This document shows, one piece after another, positions 32,797 to 44,247 of a stretch of 64,000 bases of DNA (position 1 is its first letter; every line of letters starts with the position of its first letter). The stretch is from Microdochium bolleyi (taxonomy: Eukaryota; Ascomycota; Sordariomycetes; Xylariales; Microdochiaceae), in the NCBI GenBank assembly GCA_001566295.1, contig KQ964251.1:1183838-1247837 (forward strand), written 5' to 3'. Under the pieces are notes generated by a model. It saw nothing but the letters and a program-made list of their open reading frames with translations. It searched no databases and had not been told where the DNA came from. Position numbers and translations under genes: made by a program.

Positions 32797-34783
32797 TCAA
32801 ACGAAAAGACATTCAATCTCGATCCCGCGGAGCTTGCTCAGCCAGTCGTAGTCGTCGTCTGCCTGCAACAGCTCCGGGCTTGAGCTCGCCACCACCGCCG
32901 TGCTCGCGTTGGTGTCGGCATTATCGTCCTGCTCACACTCGGTGTCCTCCACCTTCTGGACCCGAGACGCGGTCGCCTGGTCTCGGAATGCCCAGATCTG
33001 TACCAGGATGTCCTTGGCCGACTTGAGCATCCCCCATGGACAGCGCTCATACATGCTCTGCAGGCGGGCGAGAACCCACTCGCGCCGGTTCCCTGATCGC
33101 CCAGCTTCCACACCAGCCATGAAGACCGGCCAGGTGGTGTACTTGAAGAACGGGCTGGTCGGCTCAAACAACGACAGGCTGCTCAGGATGAGGTCCGCAA
33201 GCTCGGACGTGTGCGGCAGAGTAGGCAGGTCTTGTCGCTCCGGCTGCTGGAAGCGTTGGCGCTCGACAAAGCGATACAGGCCCGGGGTGGCAAGCAGGAT
33301 GTATAAACACGCCGTGGCCCGGTAGACATTCGCGATATGCATCCGCAGCGCCATCTCGAGCTCAGGCGGCATGTGACCTCCGAGGTCGGTGGCGTTGCGA
33401 GCGCTCATGTTCGCAGCCCACACCTCCACGTCGAAGTTTTGGCCCTCGTGCAACAGTCCCATAAACATAGACAGCTTCTCTTCTTCCTCATCATGCCATT
33501 GTGGTGAGGCCCTGTCGGCTTGGGCGATGTGAGAGGTTCTGCCCTTGAAGTGTCGCACCAGCCGTGAAGTGCGCAACATTAGGTGCAGGATCGCGGCGGG
33601 ACAACTGTGGTAACAATTGGCCTCAGTCCGAAGAAGAATGGGAAGGAGGTCATCGGGGTTGAGCTCCCACGAGCCGCCTCCAGTCGTTCCCGATGAAGAG
33701 CCTTCGGTAGCCAAGGCAGACGGAGACGCCACCAAGGCTTCAAGTGTGTTTTTCCACACGTAATATGCGACGGCATCGGATGCAACATAGTCCCGTACTG
33801 TCAGCTGTCGAGCAGAAGTGATTGTCGTTGTTGAAAGCGGTGGTGCTTTCCCTGAAACCATCTCGGGGAACAGGGCGGTCAGGCACGCCTCAAACTCGTC
33901 CACAGGAGGCGCTTGTACTTTCAGAGCGTGATTTGATGCATCAAAACCCGGACCTGCGTCTTGTGCGATCAAGAGCCTTCCCGCAGCACCTAGGTGAGCC
34001 TGCCAGCCGCCACCATCAGAGTCAATCAAGGCAAAGTTGATGAAGAAGATGACGGTGGCGAGGAAGGCATCGATTTCGGGGCCGGTCCTTTGGCTAACCC
34101 TTGGGGCCCCTTGTAGCTTCTCTAGCTGCCAGCGTTCCAGAACAGTTTGGAGTGCTTTTATAGCATCGTGCCGTGCATGCAGAGCATGAACCAGGGCGTT
34201 TATGGAGGCGGCAGAGTCCGGCTTGTCGCCAGGCGCGGCCCGGCGGATGAGGTTGGAGTAGTGGAGGGCGGAAGAGGCAATGATGATGGGGCGCAAGAAC
34301 GTGTGCCTAGCCGACATTGGGACCAGGTCCTTGAATGGGTTAATGCCGACATGGTCGTGAACAACAAGTTCTGTCGAAAGCCGCGAGGTATCTGCAGGGC
34401 AAAGTCAGCCTACATGCGGGCCACTTCTTGATCACCGCACAGATAGAGCACTTACAGTAGTGCAAGTAGAATTTCGATGGCCCGTCAAGGTCTTGGAATA
34501 TGGGATCGATGAGGGAGTGATTGAGGAAGGGCTTCGACTGGCTCCACGTAGGCTGTTGAGATCGCCTGTCTTGTCGTTGCAGCTCGATGCCTGATTTGGG
34601 TTTTGTGAAGGTTGCCTTGCCTTTCATGTGGCCTCTCGAGGCGATGGAGTCTGTCCATCGAAAGAGTTGGCCATAGCCTAGACATTCCTGCCCCAGGGAA
34701 TGGCACTTGTTGCAGGAGGGGACGGAGCGGTCACATCGGCGCCGGTTCCGCCGGCAGTTGTGGCAAGCCTTCCGGGTCTCCAT
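32797..34783 (-). CDS. Zn(II)2Cys6 transcription factor (Acr-2/Fungal_trans_2-like)
   Basis: Exon 1 is 34456-34783 and exon 2 is 32797-34391, giving 640 residues. The N-terminus carries a complete binuclear zinc cluster: ACHNCRRNRRRCD, then PSCNKCHSLGQEC, with all six cysteines in normal spacing. It is followed by GYGQLFRWTDSIASRGHMKG, a linker I associate with acriflavine-control (Acr-2) type regulators. The long C-terminal region is helical and matches the general look of the Fungal_trans_2 domain (for example LRPIIIASSALHYSNLIRR and AATLYILLATPGLYRFVERQ-like stretches). It is a nuclear DNA-binding regulator; targets are not known from sequence. It faces an MFS transporter across 878 bases, which suggests a regulator/target pair. 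A CGGCCG site lies 22 bases upstream of its start. Confidence 0.88.
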
Positions 34784-35661
34784 GCGACATGCCAGGATTC
34801 AAACTCGGCCGGTAGCAGTGGGCACCGGTCACCAGCCGGAAACTGTGTGATCAGTGTACCCGGAGACGCTGCGAGTGCTGATTACAGCTGGTTGACTGCG
34901 CTGGAGAAGACCAGGACTATCATGGTGGAACATGACTGAGCTTGCGTTGTCGACAAGCGTTGGTGCTTCCCGTCGCAGACGATCTCAGCTTGGAGCCTGG
35001 GGATCGAGGTCGGCCGGCGGGGGTTCTGCACTAGTCCGCTTCTGGCAGCCAAGACGCAAGTCGTACATAAAGGAACGTCATGTGCTGCTGAGTCAGCCGT
35101 GGGGGCGTCGCAATAGTTGTCCAGCTTGCCGGTTGTCGGCCCTGCTCTTCAGGACTTGCAAGCCGTTTCTTTCCAGGCCTGGGCTGCATGTCCAACTACT
35201 TTAGTAATCAGAAGCAAACTTGGAAGCCTGTTGCAGACTGTGAAGGAATGACGCCTCCCAGTCAGCATTTCTCAGGGCGCTGTCGAGCATCCGTCGGCCA
35301 AAGCAGCCACGGATTCTCCACACCATGATGGCACTGCCTTGTTATGACTAGAGCAAGCCCCAGTCTCTTCCGGGAGGGCCTTTCCCATCCTGGAAGCCAA
35401 GACACAACAGGTGCATCTGTGATGTGATCCCTCTGCGCCGAGTGCGGTCGCCAACGACGCCCGAGGCGGGATCGGCCCCAGACTTTTCGCCCTCCGCCCC
35501 GGCACGATGACCGATCATAGATAGCAAGAAGCTTGACCGATGCTTGATAATTCCCAGCCGCCTTCCCACCTCGCTTCCACCCAGCCCTGCCAAGATGCTA
35601 TATCAGTGACAGCTGCTGCTCTTTCTCTGGTCGCCTTGTAAACTGGTCCTGCTATCCCAAG
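34784..35661. promoter_or_regulatory. Divergent promoter between Zn2Cys6 regulator and DHA2 transporter
   Basis: This is 878 bases. The word TCGGCCGG occurs twice, at 34805-34812 and 35010-35017, each containing CGG and its complement CCG back to back, the half-sites that Zn2Cys6 proteins bind. One copy lies just upstream of the regulator start. No gene lies inside. Confidence 0.5.
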
Positions 35662-37504
35662 ATGGCACAAGACACGCAAGATCGAACCATGTCCGCCATG
35701 GCCCCTCCCGATCCGCGCGAGGGCCCGGACGGTGTCGATACCCCCGACACGGCCGTGTCGGACCCGGAGAAGGCCGCCGCGCCGATGGGGCCTGCGACGG
35801 ACAATAACGACATCGAGCGGCTCGGCCGGCAGCGGCCAGAGCTGCTGCGCAGCGCCTTTGCCGAGTTCGGCTTCGTCACCTCCATCGTGCTCAGCATGAT
35901 GATGTGCGAGTACTTTGTCAGCGGCTTCAACATTGTCCTCCCGGCCATCGCCGAGGCCCTCCACATCCCCGAGTCCGTCCGCACGTGGCCCGCCGGTGTG
36001 CCCAACCTCACCACCGCCGCCTTCCTCCTGCCCTGCGCGCGCCTCAGTGACCAGTACGGCAGCCGCAATGTGTTCCTCGCCGGCCACTTGTGGCTCCTCG
36101 TCTGGTCCCTCGTCGCCGGCTTCAGCGTGAGCACCGAGATGATGATCGCCTGCCGGGCCCTGCAGGGCGTCGGCGCCGCCGCCTTCATGCCGGCCGGCAT
36201 CTCCATGTTCGGCCAGACCTACCGGCCCGGGCCACGCAAGAACCTCATCTTCGCCATCTACGGTGCCTTCGCCTGCATCGGCTTCTACTTTGGCATCATC
36301 CTCGGCGGCATCGGCGCCCAGCTCCTCACTTGGAGTTGGTACTTCTGGATCGGGGCCATCTTCGTCGCCATTGTCGTCGTACTGGGCGTCACCACGATCC
36401 CCACGGCCCTCTCGCAGGGCTCGCCGGAGGTGACCATGGATTGGCTCGGCGCGACGACCATCGTGTCAGGCGTAGTCCTTGTCGTCTTTGCCCTGACTGA
36501 TGGCGGACACGCCCCGAACGGGTGGGCCACGCCGTACGTCTACGTGACCTTCCTCATTGGCGCGCTACTGCTCATCGTGTCGGTCTACATCGAGGGCTGG
36601 GTCGCCAAGGAGCCGCTGGTGCCGCCGGACCTGTTCAAGCCCAAGTACATGAAGCGCCTGTGCCTCGCGCTCTTCCTCGCCTATGGCGTGTTCGGCCTGT
36701 TCCTCTTCTATGCCAGTTTCTAGTAAGTCATTTCACTCCAGCTCTTGGAGAGACCTCGAGACGAGATGGAGCGGGCGACTAACCACTGCATCTTTCTCTT
36801 CCTACAGCATCGAGACCGTCCTGAACGCCACCGCGCTCCAAACAGCGGCCTGGTTCACCCCAATGGCCGTGGGCGGCATGATCCTCGCCATCAGCGGCGG
36901 GCTCGTGATGCACCTGCTGTCAGGCCGGATCCTGCTCGTCATCTCGGGTCTGGGCTTCACCCTCTGCGGGCTGCTCTTCGCGCTCATCCCGGAGCGCACG
37001 CCCTCGCCCGGGGCAGGGGACCAGCTCACGCCCTCAATAGACTTTATATACTGGGCGTACATCTTCTCGGCCATGGTGGCCGGGACGATGGGCATCGACA
37101 TCACGTTCAACGTGACCAACGTCTTCATCACCACTGCCGTGCCCTGGCGGCTGCAGGCCACCGCGGGTGCCGTCATCAACAGCCTGCTGTACCTGGGCAT
37201 CGCGTTCTGGCTGGGCGTCGCGGAGCTCGCCGTCGCCACGGCCAACTCGGGCCGCGCGGCCGCCGGGGACGACGAGCTGCCGCTGAGGAGCCAGTACCAG
37301 ATCGGCTTCTGGATTGGGGTTGCGCTGGGGGGCCTCGCGACCGTGCTGTTCCTCACGGTCAACATCGGGCAGGCGGCTGCGGAGATGACGGCGGACGAGA
37401 AGCTCGCGCAGATGGCCGAGGAGGAGCAGCGGCATCAGCAGCTCGTGCAGACATTTTCGAATGCGCAGGCGCAGGAGCGGCAGCGGCAGCAGCAGAAGGA
37501 CTAG
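35662..37504 (+). CDS. DHA2-type MFS transporter (14-helix, Atr1/Amf1-like)
   Basis: Exon 1 is 35662-36722 and exon 2 is 36808-37504, split in the Tyr codon of FYASF-YIETV, giving 585 residues. It is a plasma-membrane proton-driven exporter or low-affinity importer; yeast relatives handle boron, ammonium or aminotriazole. After a cytosolic tail of about 65 residues come about 14 hydrophobic segments. Visible marks are ARLSDQYGSRNVFLAGH (loop between helices 2 and 3), ACRALQGVGAAAFMPAG (helix 4) and GAFACIGFYFGIILGGIGAQ (helix 5, with the G-x-G spacing of antiporters). WSWYFWIGAIF also resembles the ATR1 subgroup. The C-terminus is a charged Gln-rich tail. The ATG at 35662 is used; a second at 35689 is possible. 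Confidence 0.9.
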
Positions 37505-37835
37505 GAGCGCTGCATTGTAAATGGCGAAACGAGGCGAGGTGGTTGGGTGCATAGAGCAGCCATGGTGCTGCGGGCGACCACGCGGTGTGAGCTTACCCGT
37601 GGTTACATCGCGGGGCGCCGGCATTGATTTGCGCTACATTTGGGCCATTTTTTGCATATTGTCGATGAGACGGTTGAACGATTGCATAGCGATGATTTTT
37701 CATATACCGGAGTTTGGCGAAACGCGATGAGGTAGTATCATTGCGTACAGAGAAAGGACACAGCAGGAGTTCCTAGGGCAAGAATCCTTGAATAGTGAAG
37801 CCCGCTACGATGTCCCACCCTCATAACTCGAATCA
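37505..37835. other. Convergent intergenic region
   Basis: This is 331 bases between the 3' ends of the DHA2 transporter (+) and the two-repeat protein (-). I see no gene. Confidence 0.6.
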
Positions 37836-39504
37836 CTAGATTGGCTCCTCAAAATCCATGTAGTCCACCAGTGATATCGCTCGCGGCTGGTACTGCTTCC
37901 ACGCCCTGCTGACGGTGACGGCCTGGCCGGACCGCTCCGCGCCCTCCGTGCCGAACTTCTGACCGATGAACATGATCTTCTCGCTACCGTAAAACATGGT
38001 ACCGCTGAGGCTGAGCTCCCCCTCCGGGCTCCGGGTGAACCTCACGAACGTGATGTCGCTAGAGTCGCCATCCAGCATGCCCATGCACTTTGTACATCTG
38101 AGGGGTCAGTCGGTGTCTGACTGTGCGGCCAGGGGCCACGTGAAAATATAATAGGGAACATACCGGATGAAATCCTCGCCATCGCATCCCCCACTCGAGT
38201 GTCCCCTTTTCGTCCGATGTACCGGGCCAGACACCCGGCTCCAGTATACAGGCACTCTCAAATGACTCGATGTCCCACGTGTCCGTCCGGAAGAGCTCAT
38301 CCGCCACGGGGCCAGGACAGAACCTCATCGTGCCCCTGGACTCGCCGAACGCGAACTCAGCCCAGTACTGCCGCCCAACCTTGCTGTGCCAGCGGTTGTT
38401 CTCCAGCCAGATAGTCATCTGAAAGTCGGGCGGCGGCTTCTGTGCGGGCCACTTCGCGAGGTCGTCCTTGCGGGAGCCGGCCTCTGGCCCGTTCACGATG
38501 TTGTCGAACTCGGGGCTCGTGACGACGTACTTCCCCGTGACGTCCCACGCCCAGCCTGGCCTCTCCTCGATGAGCTTGGAGCCCGCACCCTCCAAGTTTG
38601 CCCTGAAGCCCGGGTTCGGGCCGGGCTTGTTCCTCGCGTAGATCAGCGTGCCGGTTTGCGGACGCTCCCAGTGGTTGTGTCCTCTGCTGGGAATATATTC
38701 GCCTCCGCCACGCTGCACCTCTATGTCCGTGTCCGACAGCGGTCTTTCTTCCCAGCGTGGATTGAACAGGCGCTTCCACTCTGACTTGACCCTCCCCATG
38801 GCTTCTTGGATAGCCGTGTTGTCTTGGTCCTCCGCATAGTCTACACCAAAAGCTGCACCAGCCCGCCCAACCGTGCCAGCGGGCTTGGGAAGCTGTGTTC
38901 CCTCATAGAGCAAGTGTTTTCCTTCATGTACAAGAGGGAATGTGACATGGATCAGGCCGCTCGCCGTGTCTCTCTTGAAGAGAAACTGGCTCTGAGCTCT
39001 CTCGTGGCCACCGACAGTCTTCCAGTCCCCGCCCCCCAAAGAATGCTCTGCCCGCCAACGCATCAGCCATTCCTTGCTCTTTGACCCCGGCCGCACGCCG
39101 TCGGCGAGTTCGCACGCAGCGTCGAAATCGTCCGTGTAGAGCCTCGGCCACCCCTTGTGCGCTGTCTCGTCCAAAACGTGGCGAGGGCAGAGCCGCATGA
39201 TGCCCTTGGACAGGCCCAGGTTGGGGAATTCGAAGACCCCAAATAGCATGCACGTATGCGGGCTGTCGTGCTCGTAGTACACGTTGAGCATGTAGTCGCT
39301 CGCGTCGACTGGCTGGTACTTGCTGGTGCACTTGAGAGAGTACCGCCCTGTGACATCCCAGTTTCCCTTTGGCCTGCCACCACGTTTGACTAGCGGGACC
39401 GCGCCGGTGTCTGGGTCGGTGTTCTCGTTGCCGATGCTGGTCCTGACACGTTTCGTTGGAGGCTCCATTGTGTATTTGGGGAACGTGGTGTTCAAGTAGG
39501 TCAT
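37836..39504 (-). CDS. Unrecognised protein with two copies of a WDVTG-type domain
   Basis: Exon 1 is 38164-39504 (447 codons). Exon 2 most likely starts at 38087, using an AAAG acceptor, and ends at 37836, for 530 residues. The stronger-looking acceptor at 38097 (CTCAG) would end the protein after 12 more residues at 38059. I favour the former because it completes the second domain copy. Both copies begin WDVTGRY or WDVTGKY (residues about 49 and 320). They share F(E/A)F, G-MR-CP (GIMRLCP and GTMRFCP), a D-F-(D/E)-ACEL/ACIL segment, GVRPG or GVWPG, and EW-MRWR. I know no function for this domain; no signal peptide or membrane segment is seen. The start could also be the second ATG at 39468 (MEPPTKRVR). 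Confidence 0.7.
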
Positions 39505-40207
39505 CGGATGGTGGCTGCCCTGCAGGGCTGGCGTCGAAGATTAGAAAGAGTAAAACACATGCTGAATCCAAAACGAAGACACAGTATCTCGTTCTCACAC
39601 AAAGCCGACATGAGCGTTAAGAGCCCTGGGGCACACGTCCTTGTGCAACGACACAAAGACCTACGACAGCATTCAAGGAACGTGCAGACGCCTGGATCGT
39701 TGCCGTGCCACAGGAGGATTCAGCCCCCTGCAGGCCAGGGTCTGGGACACCTGAGTGATCGCGTATGCTCAATCCTATACTTGTCTTAGGTATGGACTAT
39801 AAGTCTGTCTGGAGCAAAGATGCCATCGTGTTATCGCCGGTCAGGTGGGGGCCGTCACAACCCGGCGATCTGCCCCTCCGCCGCGGCGTGGGAACGCGGG
39901 AGAGGTCAGGCATGTGTGCGACACTTTGAAGAATAAACAACACCAGATTGACGCAGAGTGATGGCATGACTCTCCCAGCCGCCAACCGCCAGGGGAGAGA
40001 TCGATCCCCAGATCTGACGGACCCTGAAAGGATGCAAACGGCAGAGACGTCCTAGATCACGCTTGACAATGACGTCATCTGAGACTGCGGTGCACCTGCA
40101 CTGCAGACGACCTTCACGGAGACCATCGGGCAATCCGCGAAAGTAGAACCTGCAACAATCCAGCAAACGACACTATCCAAACACACAATCGGTGGTAACT
40201 TGTCAAG
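39505..40207. promoter_or_regulatory. Divergent promoter region
   Basis: This is 703 bases between the two-repeat protein (-) and the DUF726 hydrolase (+). It presumably holds both promoters. I see no gene. Confidence 0.5.
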
Positions 40208-42347
40208 ATGTTTGCCAAACTCAAAGGCCTCGCCGGCCAAGGCGACGAGGGCCATGCAGCCGAGCCCAAGAACGAGCAGTCGCTCTCGACAGTGCTGCGC
40301 ACGCACGAGGACCGGGCCAGCCTGCTCATGCTCGTAGCCGAGTCGACGGATGCTATGCGAGCACAGATCATAGACTCGTTCGACCCCAGCAAAGAGTGCG
40401 ACATCCCGACTGTAAAACTTGGCAAGCCCGGAGGGACACAGCAGGACACCGATGTCTCCATCACGGACGAGAAGCCGGCAGAGAAGCCAGAGGGCAGTGA
40501 TGCCACAGAGCAAAGCGAGAGCAAGCCCGAGCAGCAGGAAGACGCTGGCGACGATGCAAAGAAGGCACTGGAGAAACGGACTAGGCAGCTCGCGGAGCAA
40601 AAGAACATCGAGCTCAAGACCGCCGCCCTAGACGCTTTCGATGCGTGGCGCGACAAGGTCATTCAGCGCATTGGCGAGGCTGTCAACTCGCATGACAAAG
40701 GTCAAGCGGAGCCAGAGCCGACACCCTCAAAAAGCCAGACTCAGCACTCTTCATCTTTGGGAATCGAGGACAAGAGTAGACCAGGTGTTGACGCGCTTGA
40801 CATCCAGAAGGTGTACGCATTCCGAGAAACGCCTCTAAAGTCTCTCGATGAGGCAAAACGCCTTCTGATACTGCACTCCGTGCTGCTCCTTCTACTTGGC
40901 TTGGAAACGTATACTTCCTATTCCAGAGTCCTGATGGTTCACATTGCAACGTCTCTGTCACTACCACTGCATATTCTCGCGCAGGACGAGACCTCTGTCG
41001 CCAAAGGACTGCTGGAGGTCGCCAAGCAAGATATGAACGCCGATGAGGAAACAAAGAAGAAGGCCGAGGAAAACTCAATGGCCCGCAAGTGGAAGGTCGG
41101 GCTCGGTGCCGCTGCCGGTGCAGTCCTTATCGGTGTCACTGGTGGTTTGGCGGCACCCTTGCTCGCCGCGGGTGTTGGCAGCATCATGGGAGGTCTTGGC
41201 CTGGGGGCGACAGCGACAGCGGGCTACCTAGGTGCTCTCGCAGGATCAGGACCCCTCGTGGGAATCCTTTTTGGTGCCTACGGCGGCAGAATGACGGGCC
41301 AGATGGTCGACGAGTACGCCAAGCAGGTATGTTGGTTTGTCGAACGCATTGCTAGGGACATTGAGGATGTAGTACTGACCATCTCATCATGGTGTATAGG
41401 TTGAGGACTTCGCCTTCATCCCCATCCGAGATGAGAAAACGGCCAAGGCATCAAGGCAGCTCCGTGTAGCGATCACGATATCTGGCTGGCTGAACAAGGA
41501 GTCCGAAGTCGTCGCGCCGTGGTCCGTTCTGACTTGCGAAGGCACAGAAGGCTTTGCCCTAAGGTGGGAACTCAAGGCCTTGCTCAGCCTCGGCGACGCC
41601 ATGTATTCGTACATCACCAGCTACGCCTGGAGCTGGGCCAAGTCGGAGATCATCAAGCGCACGATCTTTGCCACGCTCTTCTCCGCCCTGACACTCCCAT
41701 ACGGGCTGGCCAAGGCCGCTCGCGTGGTCGACAACCCGTTCAGCGTCGCCCGGTCTCGCAGCGAAAAGGCCGGCATGGTCCTAGCCGATGCGCTGATCAA
41801 CAAGGTCCAGGGCGAGCGCCCGGTCACCCTGATAGGATACTCGCTGGGGTCGCGCGTCATATACTCGTGCCTGACGGAGCTCGCCAACAGGAAAGCCTTC
41901 GGGCTCGTCGAGTCCGTCTGCCTGGTCGGCGCCCCCGTGCCGTCCGACAGCATCACCTGGCGGCGCATGCGCTCCGTTGTCACGGGCCGCATCGTCAACG
42001 TGTACTCGACCAAGGACTACCTCCTCGGTCTGCTCTACCGCACGAGCAGCCTACAGTATGGCGTCTCCGGCCTGCAGAGCATCCGCGACGTCCCGGGCAT
42101 CGAGAATGTGGACGTCTCGGATCTCGTCGAGGGCCACACGCAGTACCGCTTCCTCATCGGCTCGATCCTGCAAAAGGTCGGGCTGGAGGACGTCGACCAC
42201 GACGCTGTCGAGGCGCAGATGTCCCAGGGCCGCCAGGAGCAGGAGAAGGAAGAGGCTGAGCGCGAGAAGAACGAGGCCGAGACCGACCCTGCTCAGTTCA
42301 AAGCCGAGCATGAGGAGAAAGAGCCTGCAGAGAAGCCCATGGCTTAG
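40208..42347 (+). CDS. DUF726/TMCO4-type membrane-associated alpha/beta hydrolase
   Basis: Exon 1 is 40208-41326 and exon 2 is 41400-42347 (GTATGT donor, TATAG acceptor), giving 688 residues. The family includes human TMCO4 and yeast Mil1 (YFL034W), putative lipases of the late secretory pathway. An N-terminal Lys/Glu-rich region is followed by hydrophobic segments around LLILHSVLLLLLG and a long Gly/Ala-rich hydrophobic stretch (residues about 295-360, GLGAAAGAVLIGVTGGLAAP onward). The hydrolase part follows with the nucleophile elbow VTLIGYSLGSRVIY (Ser near residue 519), then VCLVGAPVPSD and GRIVNVYSTKDYLLG, which should hold the acid residue. The His is probably in VEGHTQYR. The tail is highly charged. 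The substrate is not known. Confidence 0.88.
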
Positions 42348-42812
42348 TGAAAGACATTACACAGGCTGCAGGACTGCTGGGAAATATTTGTGGCAGGTAA
42401 AAAAAGGTAAAAGGGAAGCCAACTGCATCTTTGTGGGCGCATTCGAGGAGAGCAAGATAGATGTAGCGTAACAGATGATTCACCAGGAGTACCTAGTGTC
42501 GACTCGAACCGAACCCGACAGCTATTGTTAGATGTGAGCCTGTGTTGTTTGTGCCTGACGAGTACGTGAAAGTCTCGCTCCCACTCTACTTGATATCCTA
42601 CAGGCACTTGCTGCAAAGACCAAAACTCGTTTCCGACGTGGACAGAAATAGGTCTATAACACAACATGACTTCGGTCGCTGCATATTACATATGATACAA
42701 AGGGGATCTCGGCTCTCGTTGTACATATCCTTTTGAACTCCACGCTGGTGCGCCCTGGTCGTATGACCCAGCCCAAGCATTACCGCATGTGACTGATTTA
42801 CGCCAGTTTTTC
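42348..42812. other. Convergent intergenic region
   Basis: This is 465 bases between the 3' ends of the DUF726 gene (+) and the Mic12 gene (-). I see no gene. Confidence 0.6.
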
Positions 42813-43629
42813 TCATAATGCCCGCAGCTTGGTGTTGTCCCGCTGGTCCACAGGCGTGTATCGCTCCGCGAGCGCCTCCTCTACAGTCTTGGTGACCGCA
42901 TCGCCGCTGGGCTTCTCGTACCGTTGCCTCAGCGCCTTCTCCACGTCCGGCGGCGCTTCCCTCGCGTTCGGCGTAGTCGCCAGCATCACGTTCTGCTCAA
43001 GCTTCTGTTCCGCGCCGACGACGGCCTCCTTGGCCTTCTGCACGCCCTTCCCAATGGCGCTGAAGATCGAGCTCTTGGCGGCATCAGCCTCGTCCTTTGT
43101 CCGGGCCTTGGCGTCAGCGTAGGCGCTCTTCGCGGCCGCGGCGACCCCAGCAGCGTCGTTCCTGATGATTCCCGCGGCCTGCTGGGCCCTGGCGTCAACG
43201 ACCTCCGGCCCGCCCGTTGCGCGGTTCCACAGGCGGTGCAGGGCCGTCTCGACGCCTTCTTGGACCTCCTCCCAGTCCTTGTTCTGCGCCCAGCGCACGG
43301 CGCCCTCGATCTCGGCGTTCCACCGGTCCTTGGCCGACTCGACGAGGTTGGCGCGCTCAATGGCTGCGAGCTCGGTCCGTGTGGGCGGCAGCGAGGGGGG
43401 CAGCGGGTCGACGGCGCCCGACAGGAGGAAGGTCTGCTGCCGCAGGATGGCGGCCTGCTGCTCGCGGTTGCGCTGGTGGGCGAGGACCGTCAGGTAGGCG
43501 AGGCCGAGGGTGAGGGTGACGCCTCCTGTCTGGACGCGGGAGTGATGTCAGTGCCCATTGACGAATCTGAGAATACACTGTGCTAGGGGCGGTTTAGGTA
43601 GCACGTACGAAGCCTGTTGTGAAGCCCAT
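42813..43629 (-). CDS. MIC12: MICOS complex subunit Mic12 (Aim5)
   Basis: Exon 1 is only 21 bp (43609-43629, MGFTTGF). Exon 2 is 42813-43529. The acceptor TCCAG at 43530-43532 was chosen over an ACAG four bases further in because it restores TGGVTLTLGLAYLTVLAHQR. The product has 245 residues. Mic12 is a fungal subunit of the inner-membrane complex that keeps crista junctions. The N-terminal TGFTGGVTLTLGLAYLTVLA membrane segment followed by HQRNREQQ and then L-P-TR-ELAAIERA is what I expect of filamentous-fungal Aim5 proteins. The remainder is Ala-rich and helical (WNAEIEGAVRWAQ onward) and probably faces the intermembrane space. It faces the bL17m gene across 618 bases. Confidence 0.8.
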
Positions 43630-44247
43630 TGTGAGGTCCTAAGTGGGATGGATACCACGCTTGGGGGAGATCTGCTGTGGCCGAAATGCGGGAGTGCGCT
43701 CACGGCGCGGTGCGAGCTGGACGGCGGGCCAATGGTCGGGCTACGCTGGTGCATGCGATCGCTGACGCAGTGTATGGAAATCCGTCGGGTCACTGGCGTT
43801 GGCTGACCCAGGTCGGTAGGTGTGGTCGTGTGGTTTTCAGGATGAGACCAAGGCCTCGAAAGTGACGAAATCGCTCGCTCCTGGCCTTGGAGCTTGTGCT
43901 GTTCCTGCCGCAGGCCGAGTCCGCCCGGGTGCGCCTGCTCACGCCGTGGTGGGGAGGGTCGAAAGATACCTCGTTCTAGGTGCGCAGCACTGCGCGAGGC
44001 AAGTACCTCGATGTCCTAGTTAGCGCACTTTAGACCCCTGGCAGCCGCCAGCAATTGCACGCCCAAAAACTTCACTAGCATTCAACCGCATCACGACCCA
44101 TCAGCTGCCTACGAACGTCGGAAAGCTCCTCGACGAGCCCGCCCGCAACGCCCCAGCATTTGACATCACCGGTGCAGGCTTAAGTCGAGTTCGTACACGA
44201 CAGACCGACGCAGTGCAACATACACAGCTCGCAACGCAGCAGCAACA
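43630..44247. promoter_or_regulatory. Divergent promoter between Mic12 and bL17m
   Basis: This is 618 bases between two nuclear genes for mitochondrial proteins; the genes start at its two ends. I see no RNA gene or long repeat in it. Confidence 0.55.

Noticed and set aside
36745..37554. 269-codon frame overlapping the DHA2 transporter second exon
   Set aside because: It is out of frame with a transporter whose membrane segments are clear; composition is Arg/His-rich.
41519..42259. 246-codon plus-strand frame inside the DUF726 gene
   Set aside because: It is an alternative frame of a well-supported hydrolase exon, Arg/Pro/His-rich without a domain.
42490..42540. Possible tRNA T-arm (minus-strand GGTTCGAGTC)
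   Set aside because: No matching stems, D-arm or acceptor could be drawn around it. Similar GGTTCGA words near 15828 and 20740 failed in the same way.
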